Positions 51,829-62,442 of a stretch of 64,000 nucleotides of DNA are shown in pieces. A program made the translations under genes and the position numbers. How positions within the stretch are numbered: the stretch's first letter is position 1; every line of letters starts with the position of its first letter. The DNA is taken from positions 682,001 through 746,000 of the forward strand of contig NZ_FOZI01000002.1 in NCBI RefSeq assembly GCF_900114495.1, written 5' to 3'. The stretch is from Dyella sp. OK004. GTDB lineage: Bacteria > Pseudomonadota > Gammaproteobacteria > Xanthomonadales > Rhodanobacteraceae. Under the pieces are notes generated by a model that was not told the DNA's origin, ran no database searches, and saw only the letters and a program-made list of their open reading frames with translations.

Positions 51829-53061
51829 ATGAAAACCTCGTATCCGAAAGAAGACATCAAGGTCCTGCTGCTGGAAGGCGTGAGCCAGAATGCGGTCGAA
51901 AGCTTCCGCCGCGCCGGCTATAGCCAGATCGAATTTCACGAGAAGTCACTGCCGGAAGCGGAACTCAAAGCGCGCATCGCCGAGGCGCATATCGTGGGCA
52001 TCCGCTCGCGCAGCCATCTCACCAAGGAGGTTCTGGAAAACGCGCGCCGCCTGATCGCGGTGGGCTGCTTCTGCATCGGCACCAACCAGGTGGATCTGGA
52101 AGCGGCACGCGCGCTTGGCGTTCCGGTATTCAACGCGCCCTACTCCAACACCCGCAGCGTGGCCGAACTGGTGATCGCTGAGGCGATCATGCTGCTGCGC
52201 GGTATTCCGCAGAAGAACGCGCTATGCCATCGCGGCGGCTGGACCAAGTCGGCGGCGGGCAGCTTCGAAACGCGCGACAAGGTGCTGGGCATCGTCGGCT
52301 ATGGCCATATCGGCACGCAGATCGGCGTGCTAGCCGAGGCGCTGGGCATGCGCGTCATTTTCCACGACGTCGAGACCAAGCTGTCGCTGGGCAATGCTCG
52401 TGCCGCCAGCAGCCTGGCCGATCTGCTGGAACGCGCCGATGTAGTGACCCTCCATGTGCCGGAAACGCCCGCGACCAAGTTGATGATCGGTGCGACCGAA
52501 CTGGCCAAAATGCGCAAAGGCTCGCTGCTGATCAACGCGTCGCGCGGCACGGTGGTGGATATCGATGCATTGGCCGCTGCCTTGCGCAGCGAGCATCTGG
52601 CCGGTGCCGCGGTAGACGTGTTCCCGGTGGAGCCCAAGGGCAACGACGATGTCTTTGTCTCGCCGCTGGTCGGCATGGACAACGTTATCCTCACCCCGCA
52701 TATCGGCGGCAGCACACTGGAAGCGCAGGACAACATCGGCATTGAAGTGGCGAGCAAGCTGGTGCGCTACAGCGACAACGGCTCCACCCTGTCGGCGGTG
52801 AACTTCCCCGAGGTGACCCTGCCCGAGCATCCGAACAGCCGCCGCCTGCTGCATATTCATCGCAACGTGCCGGGCGTGCTATCGCGCATCAACGAGCTGT
52901 TCTCGGCGGGCAACATCAACATTGACGCGCAGTTCCTGCAGACCGACCCGCAGGTGGGCTACGTGGTGATCGATGTCTCCGCCGACGAAGCGCAGGCGGG
53001 CATCCTCAAGGACAAGCTCGCCGCCATTCCAGGCACCCTGCGCAGTCGCGTGCTGTACTGA
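51829..53061 (+). CDS. serA: D-3-phosphoglycerate dehydrogenase
   Basis: A 410-residue first enzyme of serine biosynthesis, the same length as E. coli SerA. The NAD-binding motif is GYGHIGTQIG, the catalytic Arg and Glu lie in the CFCIGTNQVDL and INASRGTVVD regions, and the active-site His is in TPHIGGSTLEAQ. A C-terminal ACT domain (about 335-410) suggests feedback inhibition by serine. ATG 51829 gives the standard start; the frame is open further upstream. Confidence 0.96.
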   Translation: MKTSYPKEDIKVLLLEGVSQNAVESFRRAGYSQIEFHEKSLPEAELKARIAEAHIVGIRSRSHLTKEVLENARRLIAVGCFCIGTNQVDLEAARALGVPVFNAPYSNTRSVAELVIAEAIMLLRGIPQKNALCHRGGWTKSAAGSFETRDKVLGIVGYGHIGTQIGVLAEALGMRVIFHDVETKLSLGNARAASSLADLLERADVVTLHVPETPATKLMIGATELAKMRKGSLLINASRGTVVDIDALAAALRSEHLAGAAVDVFPVEPKGNDDVFVSPLVGMDNVILTPHIGGSTLEAQDNIGIEVASKLVRYSDNGSTLSAVNFPEVTLPEHPNSRRLLHIHRNVPGVLSRINELFSAGNINIDAQFLQTDPQVGYVVIDVSADEAQAGILKDKLAAIPGTLRSRVLY

Positions 53062-53171
53062 CAAGGCGCAAGTTTACGGACGCGCACAGACACACACGCG
53101 TCCTTCACTGGCAGGCGGCGTAACGTGATGACCCCGCCGGCGACGTCGCCTGCATTATCAGCGTTCGCATC

Positions 53172-54179
53172 ATGAGCACAGTGGCATTACCGGAACGGAT
53201 GACGGAGATCGAGATCACCGCGCCGGGCGGCCCCGACGTGCTCCAGCCGCGCATCGTATCCACGCCCTCACCAGGGCAAGGCGAATTACTGGTGCGCGTC
53301 GAAGCGGCCGGCGTGAACCGGCCCGATGTCATTCAACGCCTGGGCAACTATCCCATGCCACCCGGCGCGCATCCGACGCCCGGATTGGAAGTGGCTGGCG
53401 AAGTGGTCGCCATCGGTGAAGGCGTCACCGGCTTCTCACTGGGCGACGAGGTATGCGGCCTCACCAACGGTGGCGGCTATGCCGAGTATTGCGTGCTCCC
53501 TGCCGGCCAGACCCTGCCGCGGCCGCGCGGTCTGACCTCCGTACAGGCCGCCGCGATACCGGAAACGTTCTTCACTGTATGGGCGAACCTGTTCCGCATC
53601 GGTCAGGCCACCAGAGGGCAACGCGCGCTCATTCATGGCGGCACCAGCGGTATCGGCACCACGGCGCTGATGCTATGCCGCGAGTTCGGCATCTACGCGT
53701 TCGCCACCGCTGGCAGTGAGCGCAAGTGTGCGGCGATTCGCGAACTGGGCGCGGAAGCGATCAACTATCGGGAAGAGCACTTCGCCCTCGCCGTGCTCAA
53801 CAAGACCGACGGTCATGGCGTCGATGTGATTCTCGACATCATGGGCGGCGCCTACTTCGAACGGAATCTGGCGGCGCTGGCACGCGATGGCAAGCTGGTA
53901 GTGATCGGCTTTCTGGGCGGCACCGTGGCGGAGCAGATCGACCTGCAGATGCTGGCGCTCAAGCGCGCGACCGTCACTGGCTCCACGATGCGCGCACGCA
54001 CTCCGGCCGAGAAGGCCGAGATCGCGAGCGATCTTCATCGTCACGTGTGGCCGGTGCTCGAAGCGGGCCGTTGCCTGCCAATGATCTACCGCGTCTTTCC
54101 GCTCACTCAGGCAGCAGAGGCCCATCGTTTAATGGAAGCTGGCGAGCACGTGGGTAAGATCGTGCTACAGGTCAGCTAA
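53172..54179 (+). CDS. NAD(P)H-quinone oxidoreductase, MDR family
   Basis: A 335-residue medium-chain reductase of the QOR/PIG3 type: [15 protein letters not shown] near the N-terminus, the nucleotide-binding [13 protein letters not shown], and no structural zinc cysteines. It reduces quinones using NADPH in known relatives. The UBP zinc-finger gene starts 13 bp after its stop, so they are likely co-transcribed. Confidence 0.9.
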   Translation: MSTVALPERMTEIEITAPGGPDVLQPRIVSTPSPGQGELLVRVEAAGVNRPDVIQRLGNYPMPPGAHPTPGLEVAGEVVAIGEGVTGFSLGDEVCGLTNGGGYAEYCVLPAGQTLPRPRGLTSVQAAAIPETFFTVWANLFRIGQATRGQRALIHGGTSGIGTTALMLCREFGIYAFATAGSERKCAAIRELGAEAINYREEHFALAVLNKTDGHGVDVILDIMGGAYFERNLAALARDGKLVVIGFLGGTVAEQIDLQMLALKRATVTGSTMRARTPAEKAEIASDLHRHVWPVLEAGRCLPMIYRVFPLTQAAEAHRLMEAGEHVGKIVLQVS

Positions 54180-54192
54180 CGGAGGCGATGCC

Positions 54193-54504
54193 ATGAGCAC
54201 GTCATGCACCCATCTGGACGGTATCCACGACGTTACCCCGAGTGCCGCCGGTTGTGAGGAATGCCTCAAGACCGGCAGCCCCTGGGTCCATCTGCGCATC
54301 TGCCGCACCTGTGGCCATGTGGGTTGCTGCGACAGTTCGCCCAACAAACATGCGACTAAGCATTACCACGCGACCAGTCACCCCATCATCGAAGGCTACG
54401 ATCCACCGGAAGGTTGGGGCTGGTGCTATGTCGACGAGTTTTTCTTCGATCTGACCGATCGCAAGACGCCGCATCCGGGGCCGATTCCGCGCTTCGTGCC
54501 GTAG
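54193..54504 (+). CDS. UBP-type zinc-finger protein
   Basis: A 103-residue protein that is almost entirely a zf-UBP domain. Ligands are visible as CTHLDGI, CEEC, CRTCGHVGCCD, HATKHYH and HP. In eukaryotes the domain binds the free ubiquitin C-terminus; bacterial stand-alone versions have no known role. It is coupled to the quinone reductase gene and followed by a terminator. Confidence 0.88.
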   Translation: MSTSCTHLDGIHDVTPSAAGCEECLKTGSPWVHLRICRTCGHVGCCDSSPNKHATKHYHATSHPIIEGYDPPEGWGWCYVDEFFFDLTDRKTPHPGPIPRFVP

Positions 54505-54517
54505 CGAAGATCAGGCA

Positions 54518-54548
54518 CAAAAAAACGGCGCCATGAAGGCGCCGTTTT
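54518..54548 (+). terminator. Terminator after the zinc-finger gene
   Basis: AAAACGGCGCC-ATGAA-GGCGCCGTTTT, symmetrical. It could also act leftward as the terminator of the tRNA-Pro transcript. Confidence 0.88.
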
Positions 54549-54564
54549 GAATGAGTCACCGCAT

Positions 54565-54641
54565 TGGTCGGGGCGGCCGGATTCGAACCGACGACCCTTT
54601 GCCCCCCAGGCAAATGCGCTACCAGGCTGCGCTACGCCCCG
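54565..54641 (-). tRNA. tRNA-Pro (GGG)
   Basis: A 77-nt cloverleaf on the minus strand: acceptor CGGGGCG/CGCCCCG, D arm GCGC...GCGC, anticodon stem TTTGC/GCAAA around CTGGGGG (anticodon GGG), T arm with TTCGAAT, and an encoded CCA (54567-54565). Confidence 0.95.
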
Positions 54642-54705
54642 ACGATACGGCAAGTGGGCAAGTCTAGCAGTTCGCCAGACTTTGATGAAAGTTATTTGGC
54701 GCGCC

Positions 54706-55062
54706 TCAGCGGCGCAGCAGACTCAGCACTTCTTCCAGTTCCATGCGCACCTGGCGCACGATCTGGTGGGACATGCTGGCCTCCATGCGGGCCTGCGGAC
54801 CTTCCAGCCGGGCACGGGCGCCGGTGATGGTAAAGCCCTCGTCATACAGCAGACCGCGGATCTGGCGGATCATCAGCACGTCATGGCGCTGGTAATAGCG
54901 ACGGTTGCCGCGGCGCTTGACCGGATTGAGGGCGGGAAACTCCTGCTCCCAATAGCGCAGCACGTGCGGCTTCACGCCACACAGTTCGCTGACCTCACCG
55001 ATGGTGAAGTAACGCTTGGCCGGAATGGCCGGGAGTTCAGTGTTATTCCCTTGGTCCAGCAT
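54706..55062 (-). CDS. MerR-family regulator downstream of ihfA
   Basis: A 118-residue protein with a MerR DNA-binding domain ([24 protein letters not shown], residues about 19-42) and a short helix, but no effector domain. It overlaps the end of ihfA by 20 bp. This ihfA-merR pair is conserved across many proteobacteria; the target genes are unknown. Confidence 0.9.
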   Translation of the reverse strand: MLDQGNNTELPAIPAKRYFTIGEVSELCGVKPHVLRYWEQEFPALNPVKRRGNRRYYQRHDVLMIRQIRGLLYDEGFTITGARARLEGPQARMEASMSHQIVRQVRMELEEVLSLLRR

Positions 55063-55342
55063 AGCTCTCGACTCTCACCTTGAGTTTCTGCCCCGGACGG
55101 AACGTCACCACTCGACGGGCGGAGATCGGGATCTCCTCGCCGGTTTTCGGGTTGCGTCCCGGGCGCTGGTTCTTCTGACGCAGGTCGAAGTTGCCGAAAC
55201 CCGACAACTTCACCTGCTCGCCCTTTTCCAATGCCTCGCGGACGACCTCGAAATAGGCGTCCACGAATTCCTTGGCCTCTCGCTTGTTGAGGCCCACCTC
55301 GAGAAAGAGGCGCTCGGCCATCTCCGCCTTGGTCAGCGCCAT
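55043..55342 (-). CDS. ihfA: Integration host factor subunit alpha
   Basis: A 99-residue DNA-bending protein: [12 protein letters not shown] at the start and the DNA-intercalating arm segment [12 protein letters not shown] with its conserved proline. Length matches E. coli IhfA (99). The ATG follows the pheT stop by 1 bp, the usual pheT-ihfA arrangement. Confidence 0.97.
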   Translation of the reverse strand: MALTKAEMAERLFLEVGLNKREAKEFVDAYFEVVREALEKGEQVKLSGFGNFDLRQKNQRPGRNPKTGEEIPISARRVVTFRPGQKLKVRVESYAGPRE

Positions 55343-55343
55343 G

Positions 55344-57722
55344 TCATCCTCGCAATCTTGCCTTGCATGCTGTCTCCAACGCAGCTACTGCTTCACGTAC
55401 GCAGCGATCCGCGTCGTCGTCAGTAAGCGTGCGTGAAGCGTCCTGCAAAATCAAGCCCATAGCGAGACTCTTTCGGCCTGTCTCGACCCCCTTGCCGCTG
55501 TAGCGGTCGAACAGGCGCAGCTCCTTGAGCTGGTCGCCCAGGGCCCCGCGGACGGACTGTTCAATCTGTGACCACTGCACTTCTTCCGGCAGGTCCACGG
55601 CGATATCGCGGCGTACCGAAGGGAAGCGCGGCACCGGCTGGGCCTTGGGCAGACGGCGGGCCAGCAGCGGCTCGAGGGCCAGCTCCAGCACATGCACGTC
55701 CGGCCCCAGGTCCAGCGCCTTGGCCAGCTGCGGATGCAGGGCGCCAAGGTAGCCGACAGTCTGGCCGTCCCGTGCGATACGGGCAGCGCGCCCCGGATGC
55801 AACCAGCCCGGCAGGCCATCGGCATGCATCGACCAGCGCTGCGGCTCACCGCCCCACGCGATCACGGCATCCAGGTCGCCCTTGAGGTCGTAGAAGTCGA
55901 GCGGGCGCGCGGCCTCGCCCCATTGCTCGGCCTGCGCCGAGCCGCTGGCGACGATGGCCAGGCTCGGGGTTTCCAGCGGCGGATCGCCGGCGGCGAAAAC
56001 ACGTGCCACTTCAAACAGGCGCACACGCTCCTGCTGGCGGGCACGGTTGTGGCGAAGCGATTCGACCAAGCCCGGCAACAGCGAAGGACGCATGACCGCC
56101 AGATCGGCAGAGAGAGGGTTGGCCAGCGGCACCAAGCGCTCGGTGAAACCCCAGCGGGTCAACAACTCGGCCGCCAGGAACGACAAGTTCACTGCCTCGT
56201 AGTAACCGCGCGCGGCCAACTGCTCGCGCAGGGCAAGCTCATTGATGCGCGCTTCCGGCTCGACGGCCAGGGTCAACGCACCCGCAGGTGTAAGCGTGGG
56301 AATGTTGTCGTAGCCGAAGATGCGTGCCACTTCTTCGACGAGATCCTCTTCGCGCTCGATATCGAAGCGGCTGCTGGGCGCAGTGATACGCCAGCCGTCC
56401 GTCGTGGCTTCGGTGCCCATACCCAGCGCGGTGAAGATGCGTGCGACCTCCGCGTCGGCAACCTCCACACCCAGCACCCGCTTGAGGCGTGCACGCCGCA
56501 AGGTCACCGTCGCCGGCTTGGGCAGGTCGGCCGGATTTTCCGCGACTAGTACCGGACCGGCCTTGCCGCCAGCGATGGATAGCAACAGCTCGGTAGCGCG
56601 CTCCAGCGCACGGCGCGGTAGTTCCGGATCGACGCCTCGCTCGAAGCGATGCGAAGCATCCGTGTGCATGCCCAGCTTGCGTGCACGGCCCATGATCGCG
56701 GCCGGCGCGAAATGAGCAGCCTCGAGGAAGATGTTGTGGGTAGTGTCGGTGACGCGCGAATCGAAACCGCCCATCACGCCTGCCACTGCCAGCGCCTTCC
56801 GTTCGTCGGCGATCAGCACGAAGCTGCTGTCGAGCTTTGCTTCCGAAGCATCCAGCAGCTTGAGCGTTTCACCTGTGCGCGCATGGCGAACCACGATGTC
56901 CCCCTCAAGCTTGTCGTTGTCGAAGGCGTGCAGCGGCTGGCCCAGCTCCAGCATCACGTAGTTGGTGATGTCGACCACGGCACTGATCGGACGCAGACCG
57001 GCACGGCGCAGGCGCTCAGCCAGCCACAGCGGCGTGCGCGCCTGTGGATCGATGCCTTCAACAATGCGACCCAGATAGCGCGGCGCATCGGCGCCCGCTT
57101 CAAGACGAATGCCGCGACGTGCTTCACCGGTGACAGGCGCACTGCCCTGCGCGGGCACTTTCACCGCGCTGCCGAACAGAGCGGCCACGTCATGCGCGAG
57201 ACCAACCAGACCCAAACAGTCCGGGCGATTCGGCGTGAGCTTCAGTTCGATGCTGGCGTCGGGCAGACCAAGGTAATCGGCCAGTGGCTTGCCCACTGGC
57301 GCATCCAGCGGTAGCTCCAGCAGACCGGACGCATCGGCATCGATACCCAGCTCCTTGGCCGAGCACAACATGCCGAACGATTCCACACCGCGCAATTTGG
57401 CCGCCTTAATGGCGATGCCGCCGGGCAGATTTGCACCCACGGTCGCCAGCGGCACCTTGATGCCAACGCGTGCGTTCGGCGCACCGCAGACAATCTGCAG
57501 CGGCTCGCCCTGCCCCACGCTCACCTTGCAGACCTGCAAGCGATCAGCTTCCGGGTGCTTCTCAGCACTGATGATCTCGGCCACCACCACACCCGCCAGG
57601 CCTTCGCCCAGTGGGGTGAGCTCTTCCACTTCCAGACCGGCCATGGTCAGCGCGTGGGCCAGGGCGGCGCGGCCCGCCTTGATCTCGACCAGTTCGCGCA
57701 GCCAGTTCTCAGAGAATTTCAT
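55344..57722 (-). CDS. pheT: Phenylalanyl-tRNA synthetase beta subunit
   Basis: A 792-residue subunit of the (alpha-beta)2 enzyme. It has an N-terminal EMAP/OB domain (about 40-150, with [19 protein letters not shown]), B3/B4 editing domain, B5 domain and a C-terminal anticodon-binding fold ([14 protein letters not shown]). The start at [11 protein letters not shown] fits the family. The stop is next to the ihfA start. Confidence 0.97.
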   Translation of the reverse strand: MKFSENWLRELVEIKAGRAALAHALTMAGLEVEELTPLGEGLAGVVVAEIISAEKHPEADRLQVCKVSVGQGEPLQIVCGAPNARVGIKVPLATVGANLPGGIAIKAAKLRGVESFGMLCSAKELGIDADASGLLELPLDAPVGKPLADYLGLPDASIELKLTPNRPDCLGLVGLAHDVAALFGSAVKVPAQGSAPVTGEARRGIRLEAGADAPRYLGRIVEGIDPQARTPLWLAERLRRAGLRPISAVVDITNYVMLELGQPLHAFDNDKLEGDIVVRHARTGETLKLLDASEAKLDSSFVLIADERKALAVAGVMGGFDSRVTDTTHNIFLEAAHFAPAAIMGRARKLGMHTDASHRFERGVDPELPRRALERATELLLSIAGGKAGPVLVAENPADLPKPATVTLRRARLKRVLGVEVADAEVARIFTALGMGTEATTDGWRITAPSSRFDIEREEDLVEEVARIFGYDNIPTLTPAGALTLAVEPEARINELALREQLAARGYYEAVNLSFLAAELLTRWGFTERLVPLANPLSADLAVMRPSLLPGLVESLRHNRARQQERVRLFEVARVFAAGDPPLETPSLAIVASGSAQAEQWGEAARPLDFYDLKGDLDAVIAWGGEPQRWSMHADGLPGWLHPGRAARIARDGQTVGYLGALHPQLAKALDLGPDVHVLELALEPLLARRLPKAQPVPRFPSVRRDIAVDLPEEVQWSQIEQSVRGALGDQLKELRLFDRYSGKGVETGRKSLAMGLILQDASRTLTDDDADRCVREAVAALETACKARLRG

Positions 57723-57744
57723 GCTTATCGATTCCTGGGTGCGT

Positions 57745-58874
<1,130 letters not shown>

Positions 58875-58886
58875 TGAGCGCACAGA

Positions 58887-59246
58887 TTACGCCGCCAGAC
58901 TGGCCTTCGCCTTTTCTGCAATCGCGCCAAACGCCTTGATGTCGTGCACGGCGATGTCCGCCAGCACTTTGCGGTCGACAGTGATGCCGGCCTTGGTCAG
59001 GCCGTTGATCAGGCGGCTGTAGGACAGGCCGAACTGGCGGGCAGCAGCATTGATACGCACGATCCACAGGGCGCGGAACTGGCGCTTCTTCTGCTTGCGG
59101 CCGATATAGGCGTACTGACCGGCCTTGATGACAGCCTGGTTGGCAACGCGGAAGACTTTGCGACGGGCGTTGTAGTAACCCTTCGCGCGGCCGATGATTT
59201 TCTTGTGACGACGACGGGCGGTAACGCCACGCTTTACACGAGCCAT
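58887..59246 (-). CDS. rplT: 50S ribosomal protein L20
   Basis: A 119-residue protein: [16 protein letters not shown] at the start and [20 protein letters not shown] in the globular half. It binds 23S rRNA and in E. coli also represses its own operon translationally. Confidence 0.98.
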   Translation of the reverse strand: MARVKRGVTARRRHKKIIGRAKGYYNARRKVFRVANQAVIKAGQYAYIGRKQKKRQFRALWIVRINAAARQFGLSYSRLINGLTKAGITVDRKVLADIAVHDIKAFGAIAEKAKASLAA

Positions 59247-59262
59247 GGTTTATCTCCTCGCC

Positions 59263-59460
59263 TTACAAGTACGGCAACATGCGTGCTACACCCTTGGTGT
59301 CGCATGCCTTGACGTGGTTGGTAGCGCGAAGATTGCGCTTACGCTTGGTCGACTTCTTGGTCAGGATGTGCGACTTGAAGGCGTGACCGGCCTTGAACTT
59401 GCCGGAAGCGGTCTTGCGAAAACGCTTCGCTGCCGCCCGGTTGGTCTTGATCTTGGGCAT
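59263..59460 (-). CDS. rpmI: 50S ribosomal protein L35
   Basis: A 65-residue basic protein: [17 protein letters not shown], then [15 protein letters not shown]. The ATG at 59460 gives the family start. It lies 16 bp before rplT, the universal order. Confidence 0.98.
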   Translation of the reverse strand: MPKIKTNRAAAKRFRKTASGKFKAGHAFKSHILTKKSTKRKRNLRATNHVKACDTKGVARMLPYL

Positions 59461-59712
59461 GGAAATGCTCCGTATCTCGGTTTCTGACTGATCTGGCGGT
59501 GGCCCTAAGTAAGCCACGCTTTCCGTCCTGCCACGATCGGTTCACGACCCTTCCTGGCGGGTCGAACCGGCGATTATACGGAGGGACTGGCCGCATTGCC
59601 AGTCTTGGAGAGATTTCACCACAACGGGCGGAAGTCACGCCCGGAGTCGCAAAGGGGCACAAACCAGCACCCCGCAAGGAAAAACGGCGACCCAAGGCCG
59701 CCGTTTCGTCCG

Positions 59713-60240
59713 TTACTGCTTTTTCTTGGGTCCGATCATCATGACCATCTGACGGCCTTCCAGACGCGGGAAGGACTCGACCTGGCCATTCTCGCCCACG
59801 TCTTCCTGGATCTTCTTGGCCAGGTTCTGGCCCAAATCCTGATGGGACATCTCGCGACCGCGGAAGCGGATGGTGACCTTGACCTTGTCACCCTCTTCCA
59901 GGAAGCGAAGCATGTTGCGCAGCTTGATCTGGTAGTCGCCCACGTCCGTGACCGGACGGAACTTCACTTCCTTGATCTCGACCTGCTTTTGCTTCTTCTT
60001 GGCCGCCTGGGCCTTCTTCTGGGCTTCGAACTTGAACTTGCCGTAATCCATGATGCGGCAGACCGGCGGGTCGCCGTTCGGCTGGATCTCGACCAGATCC
60101 ATGCCCGCCTCTTGCGCCAGTGCCAGCGCCTCGTCACGGGTAAGGATGCCGAGCTGTTCTTGATCCGCGCCGATCACGCGAACGCGCGGGACGCGGATTT
60201 CGAGGTTACGGCGATTGCCCTTGTTGTCGGTGGTAGCGAT
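59713..60240 (-). CDS. infC: Translation initiation factor IF-3 with a non-AUG start
   Basis: 175 residues if translation begins at ATC (60240-60238), which encodes the family N-terminus [26 protein letters not shown] lies 8 bp upstream. No ATG or GTG occurs nearer; the next candidate is GTG at 60177, which would cut off the conserved first 21 residues. IF-3 genes use rare starts (AUU in E. coli, also AUC) so that IF-3 represses its own synthesis; ATC here fits that logic. Motifs [11 protein letters not shown] and RVRFRG-like [16 protein letters not shown] are clear. Confidence 0.95.
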   Translation of the reverse strand: MATTDNKGNRRNLEIRVPRVRVIGADQEQLGILTRDEALALAQEAGMDLVEIQPNGDPPVCRIMDYGKFKFEAQKKAQAAKKKQKQVEIKEVKFRPVTDVGDYQIKLRNMLRFLEEGDKVKVTIRFRGREMSHQDLGQNLAKKIQEDVGENGQVESFPRLEGRQMVMMIGPKKKQ

Positions 60241-60284
60241 ACCACTATCCTCCAGAAGAGTTCTTGAAATGACCGGCCATGCGC

Positions 60285-62186
60285 TTAGCGCCGAGTCTCA
60301 GTTTCCAGGCGTTCGATGAAGCCTGCCAGCGGCATGCTGCCCAGGTCTTCACCGGAACGGGTACGTACGGAAACGCCCCCAGACTCCTTCTCGCGATCAC
60401 CGACCACCAGCAGGTAAGGGACTTTCTGCAACGTATGTTCCCTGATTTTATAGCCGACCTTCTCATTGCGCAAATCGGCCTGAACCCGGAAGCCTTTATC
60501 GACAAGGGTTTGCGTGACCTGGCGGACATAGTCGGACTGGGCGTCCGTAATGCTGAACACTGAGGCCTGCACTGGCGCCAGCCAGGGTGGCAGGTTGCCG
60601 GCGTGGTGCTCGATCAGGATGCCAATGAAGCGCTCCATGGAGCCCACGATAGCCCGGTGCAGCATGACCGGATGCTTGCGCTGGCTGTGTTCGTCCACGT
60701 ACTCGGCCCCCAGGCGCTCGGGCATCATGAAATCCACCTGCATGGTGCCAACCTGCCATGCACGGCCGATGGAGTCCTTCATGTGGTACTCGATCTTGGG
60801 GCCGTAGAAGGCGCCCTCGCCTGGCAGCTCCTCCCATTCGACCCCCGCCGAACGCAAGGCGGCGCGCAGCGCGTCCTCGGCACGATCCCATACCTCATCG
60901 CTGCCGATGCGCTTGTCTGGACGCAGGGCAATCTTCAACGCGATATCGTCGAAGCCGAAATCACCGTAGACCTTCATGGCCTGCTGATGGAACGCCGTCA
61001 CCTCTGGCTCGATCTGTGCTTCGGTGCAGAAGATGTGGCCATCGTCCTGCGTGAAAGCACGCACGCGCATGATGCCGTGCAATGCGCCGGAAGGCTCATT
61101 GCGATGGCAGCCGCCGAACTCGCCGTAGCGCACCGGCAGATCGCGGTAGCTGTGCAGGTTGGTGTTGTAGATCTGCACGTGGCCCGGGCAGTTCATCGGC
61201 TTCAGCGCATAGGTGCGCTTCTCCGACTCGGTGAAGAACATGTTTTCCTGGTAGTTGTCCCAATGACCGGACTTCTTCCACAGGCTCACGTCCATGATCT
61301 GCGGACCGCGCACCTCCTGGTAACCGCTGCTGCGATACACGCCGCGCACATACTGCTCCACCACCTGCCAGATGGCCCAGCCGTTCGGATGCCAGAACAC
61401 CATGCCCGGCGCTTCTTCCTGCTGATGGAACAGATCCAGCGCCTTACCGATCTTGCGGTGGTCGCGCTTCTCAGCCTCTTCGAGCTGATGCAGATAGGCC
61501 TTGAGATCCTTGTCGTTGAGCCACGCGGTGCCATACACGCGCGTCAGCATCGCGTTGTTGGAATCACCACGCCAATACGCCCCAGCCACTTTCATCAGCT
61601 TGAATGCGCGCAACTTGCCGGTGTTAGGCACGTGCGGGCCGCGGCAGAGATCGGTGAACTCGCCTTGCGTATACAGCGACAGCTCTTCGTTCGAGGGAAT
61701 GCTCTCGATGATCTCTGCCTTGTACTCCTCGCCGATGCCACGGAAGAAATTCACTGCCTCGTCGCGCGACTTCACGCTGCGCGTCACCGGCAGCTGCTCC
61801 TTCACGATCTTCTCCATCTCCGCCTCGATCTTCACCAGATCGTCCGGCGTGAAGGGGCGCTCGTAGGCGAAGTCGTAATAGAAACCGTTGTCGATCACCG
61901 GACCGATGGTTACCTGCGCGCCGGGGTACAAGCGCTGCACAGCCTGCGCCAGCAGATGCGCAGTGGAATGGCGCAGAATTTCCAGCGCCTCCGGACTCTT
62001 CTCTGTGACGATCTCGAGGCTGGCGTTGTGGTCAATCGGGAAGCTGGCATCCACCAGCTTGCCGTCTACCTTGCCGGCCAGGGTGGCCTTGGCCAGGCCG
62101 GCGCCAATGGAGGCAGCCACCTCCTGTACGGTGACGGAGTGGTCGAAGGGACGCTTGCTGCCGTCGGGTAGCGTGATTTCGATCAT
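60285..62186 (-). CDS. thrS: Threonyl-tRNA synthetase
   Basis: A 633-residue class II synthetase: TGS domain (about 1-60), editing domain ([18 protein letters not shown]), catalytic core with zinc ligands in [10 protein letters not shown] and downstream His residues, and a C-terminal anticodon domain ([17 protein letters not shown]). ATG 62186 ([12 protein letters not shown]) matches E. coli ThrS. The gene is preceded by a Thr-rich leader peptide and a terminator, and is followed by infC after a 44-bp gap. Confidence 0.97.
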   Translation of the reverse strand: MIEITLPDGSKRPFDHSVTVQEVAASIGAGLAKATLAGKVDGKLVDASFPIDHNASLEIVTEKSPEALEILRHSTAHLLAQAVQRLYPGAQVTIGPVIDNGFYYDFAYERPFTPDDLVKIEAEMEKIVKEQLPVTRSVKSRDEAVNFFRGIGEEYKAEIIESIPSNEELSLYTQGEFTDLCRGPHVPNTGKLRAFKLMKVAGAYWRGDSNNAMLTRVYGTAWLNDKDLKAYLHQLEEAEKRDHRKIGKALDLFHQQEEAPGMVFWHPNGWAIWQVVEQYVRGVYRSSGYQEVRGPQIMDVSLWKKSGHWDNYQENMFFTESEKRTYALKPMNCPGHVQIYNTNLHSYRDLPVRYGEFGGCHRNEPSGALHGIMRVRAFTQDDGHIFCTEAQIEPEVTAFHQQAMKVYGDFGFDDIALKIALRPDKRIGSDEVWDRAEDALRAALRSAGVEWEELPGEGAFYGPKIEYHMKDSIGRAWQVGTMQVDFMMPERLGAEYVDEHSQRKHPVMLHRAIVGSMERFIGILIEHHAGNLPPWLAPVQASVFSITDAQSDYVRQVTQTLVDKGFRVQADLRNEKVGYKIREHTLQKVPYLLVVGDREKESGGVSVRTRSGEDLGSMPLAGFIERLETETRR

Positions 62187-62204
62187 GGAAACGTTTCTCT
62201 GAAA

Positions 62205-62230
62205 ACAAAAAAAGGGCGCCGCGCGCCCTC
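62205..62230 (-). terminator. Attenuator terminator in the thrS leader
   Basis: On the minus strand GGGCGC-GCG-GCGCCC (62228-62214) is followed by a T-run, TTTTTTTGTTTT. It lies between the leader peptide and the thrS ATG, so it can only act as a premature terminator of the operon. A competing pairing of CGCC-TTG with CAA-GGCG just upstream would use its 5' arm and act as antiterminator. Confidence 0.85.
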
Positions 62231-62254
62231 TTGGAAGCACAAGGCGTGGCGAGA

Positions 62255-62281
62255 TCAGCGTTTGGAGGTGGTAGTTGCCAT
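62255..62281 (-). CDS. Predicted Thr leader peptide for thrS (MATTTSKR)
   Basis: Eight codons plus TGA: ATG GCA ACT ACC ACC TCC AAA CGC TGA, with three consecutive threonine codons. The stop is 27 bp before the terminator stem. The ribosome site is weak (CGAG, 9 bp before ATG). A reading frame with three Thr codons directly before a thrS terminator is unlikely by chance, and it fits ribosome-mediated attenuation: scarce Thr-tRNA would stall the ribosome and free the antiterminator. Too short to be judged by coding statistics. Confidence 0.7.
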   Translation of the reverse strand: MATTTSKR

Positions 62282-62341
62282 GTCGCACACTCGGCCGGCG
62301 CTTTGACGCGGGCCACCTTGTCTCTCGGATGGGGTCGCAGA

Positions 62342-62371
62342 AAGCTAGTTTAGCCCATGACCTGCTGTCAA
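62342..62371 (-). promoter_or_regulatory. Possible thrS operon promoter
   Basis: TTGACA (62371-62366) is a perfect -35; the -10 is weak (TAGCTT at 62347-62342, 18-bp spacing). The start site would be about 55 nt before the leader peptide. Confidence 0.4.
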
Positions 62372-62442
62372 TTCAGCGCATTCCGAATGCCTTTCCCGCC
62401 GCCGACGATAGAATGGCGCGCTACCCCGATCCTGGACACCCG

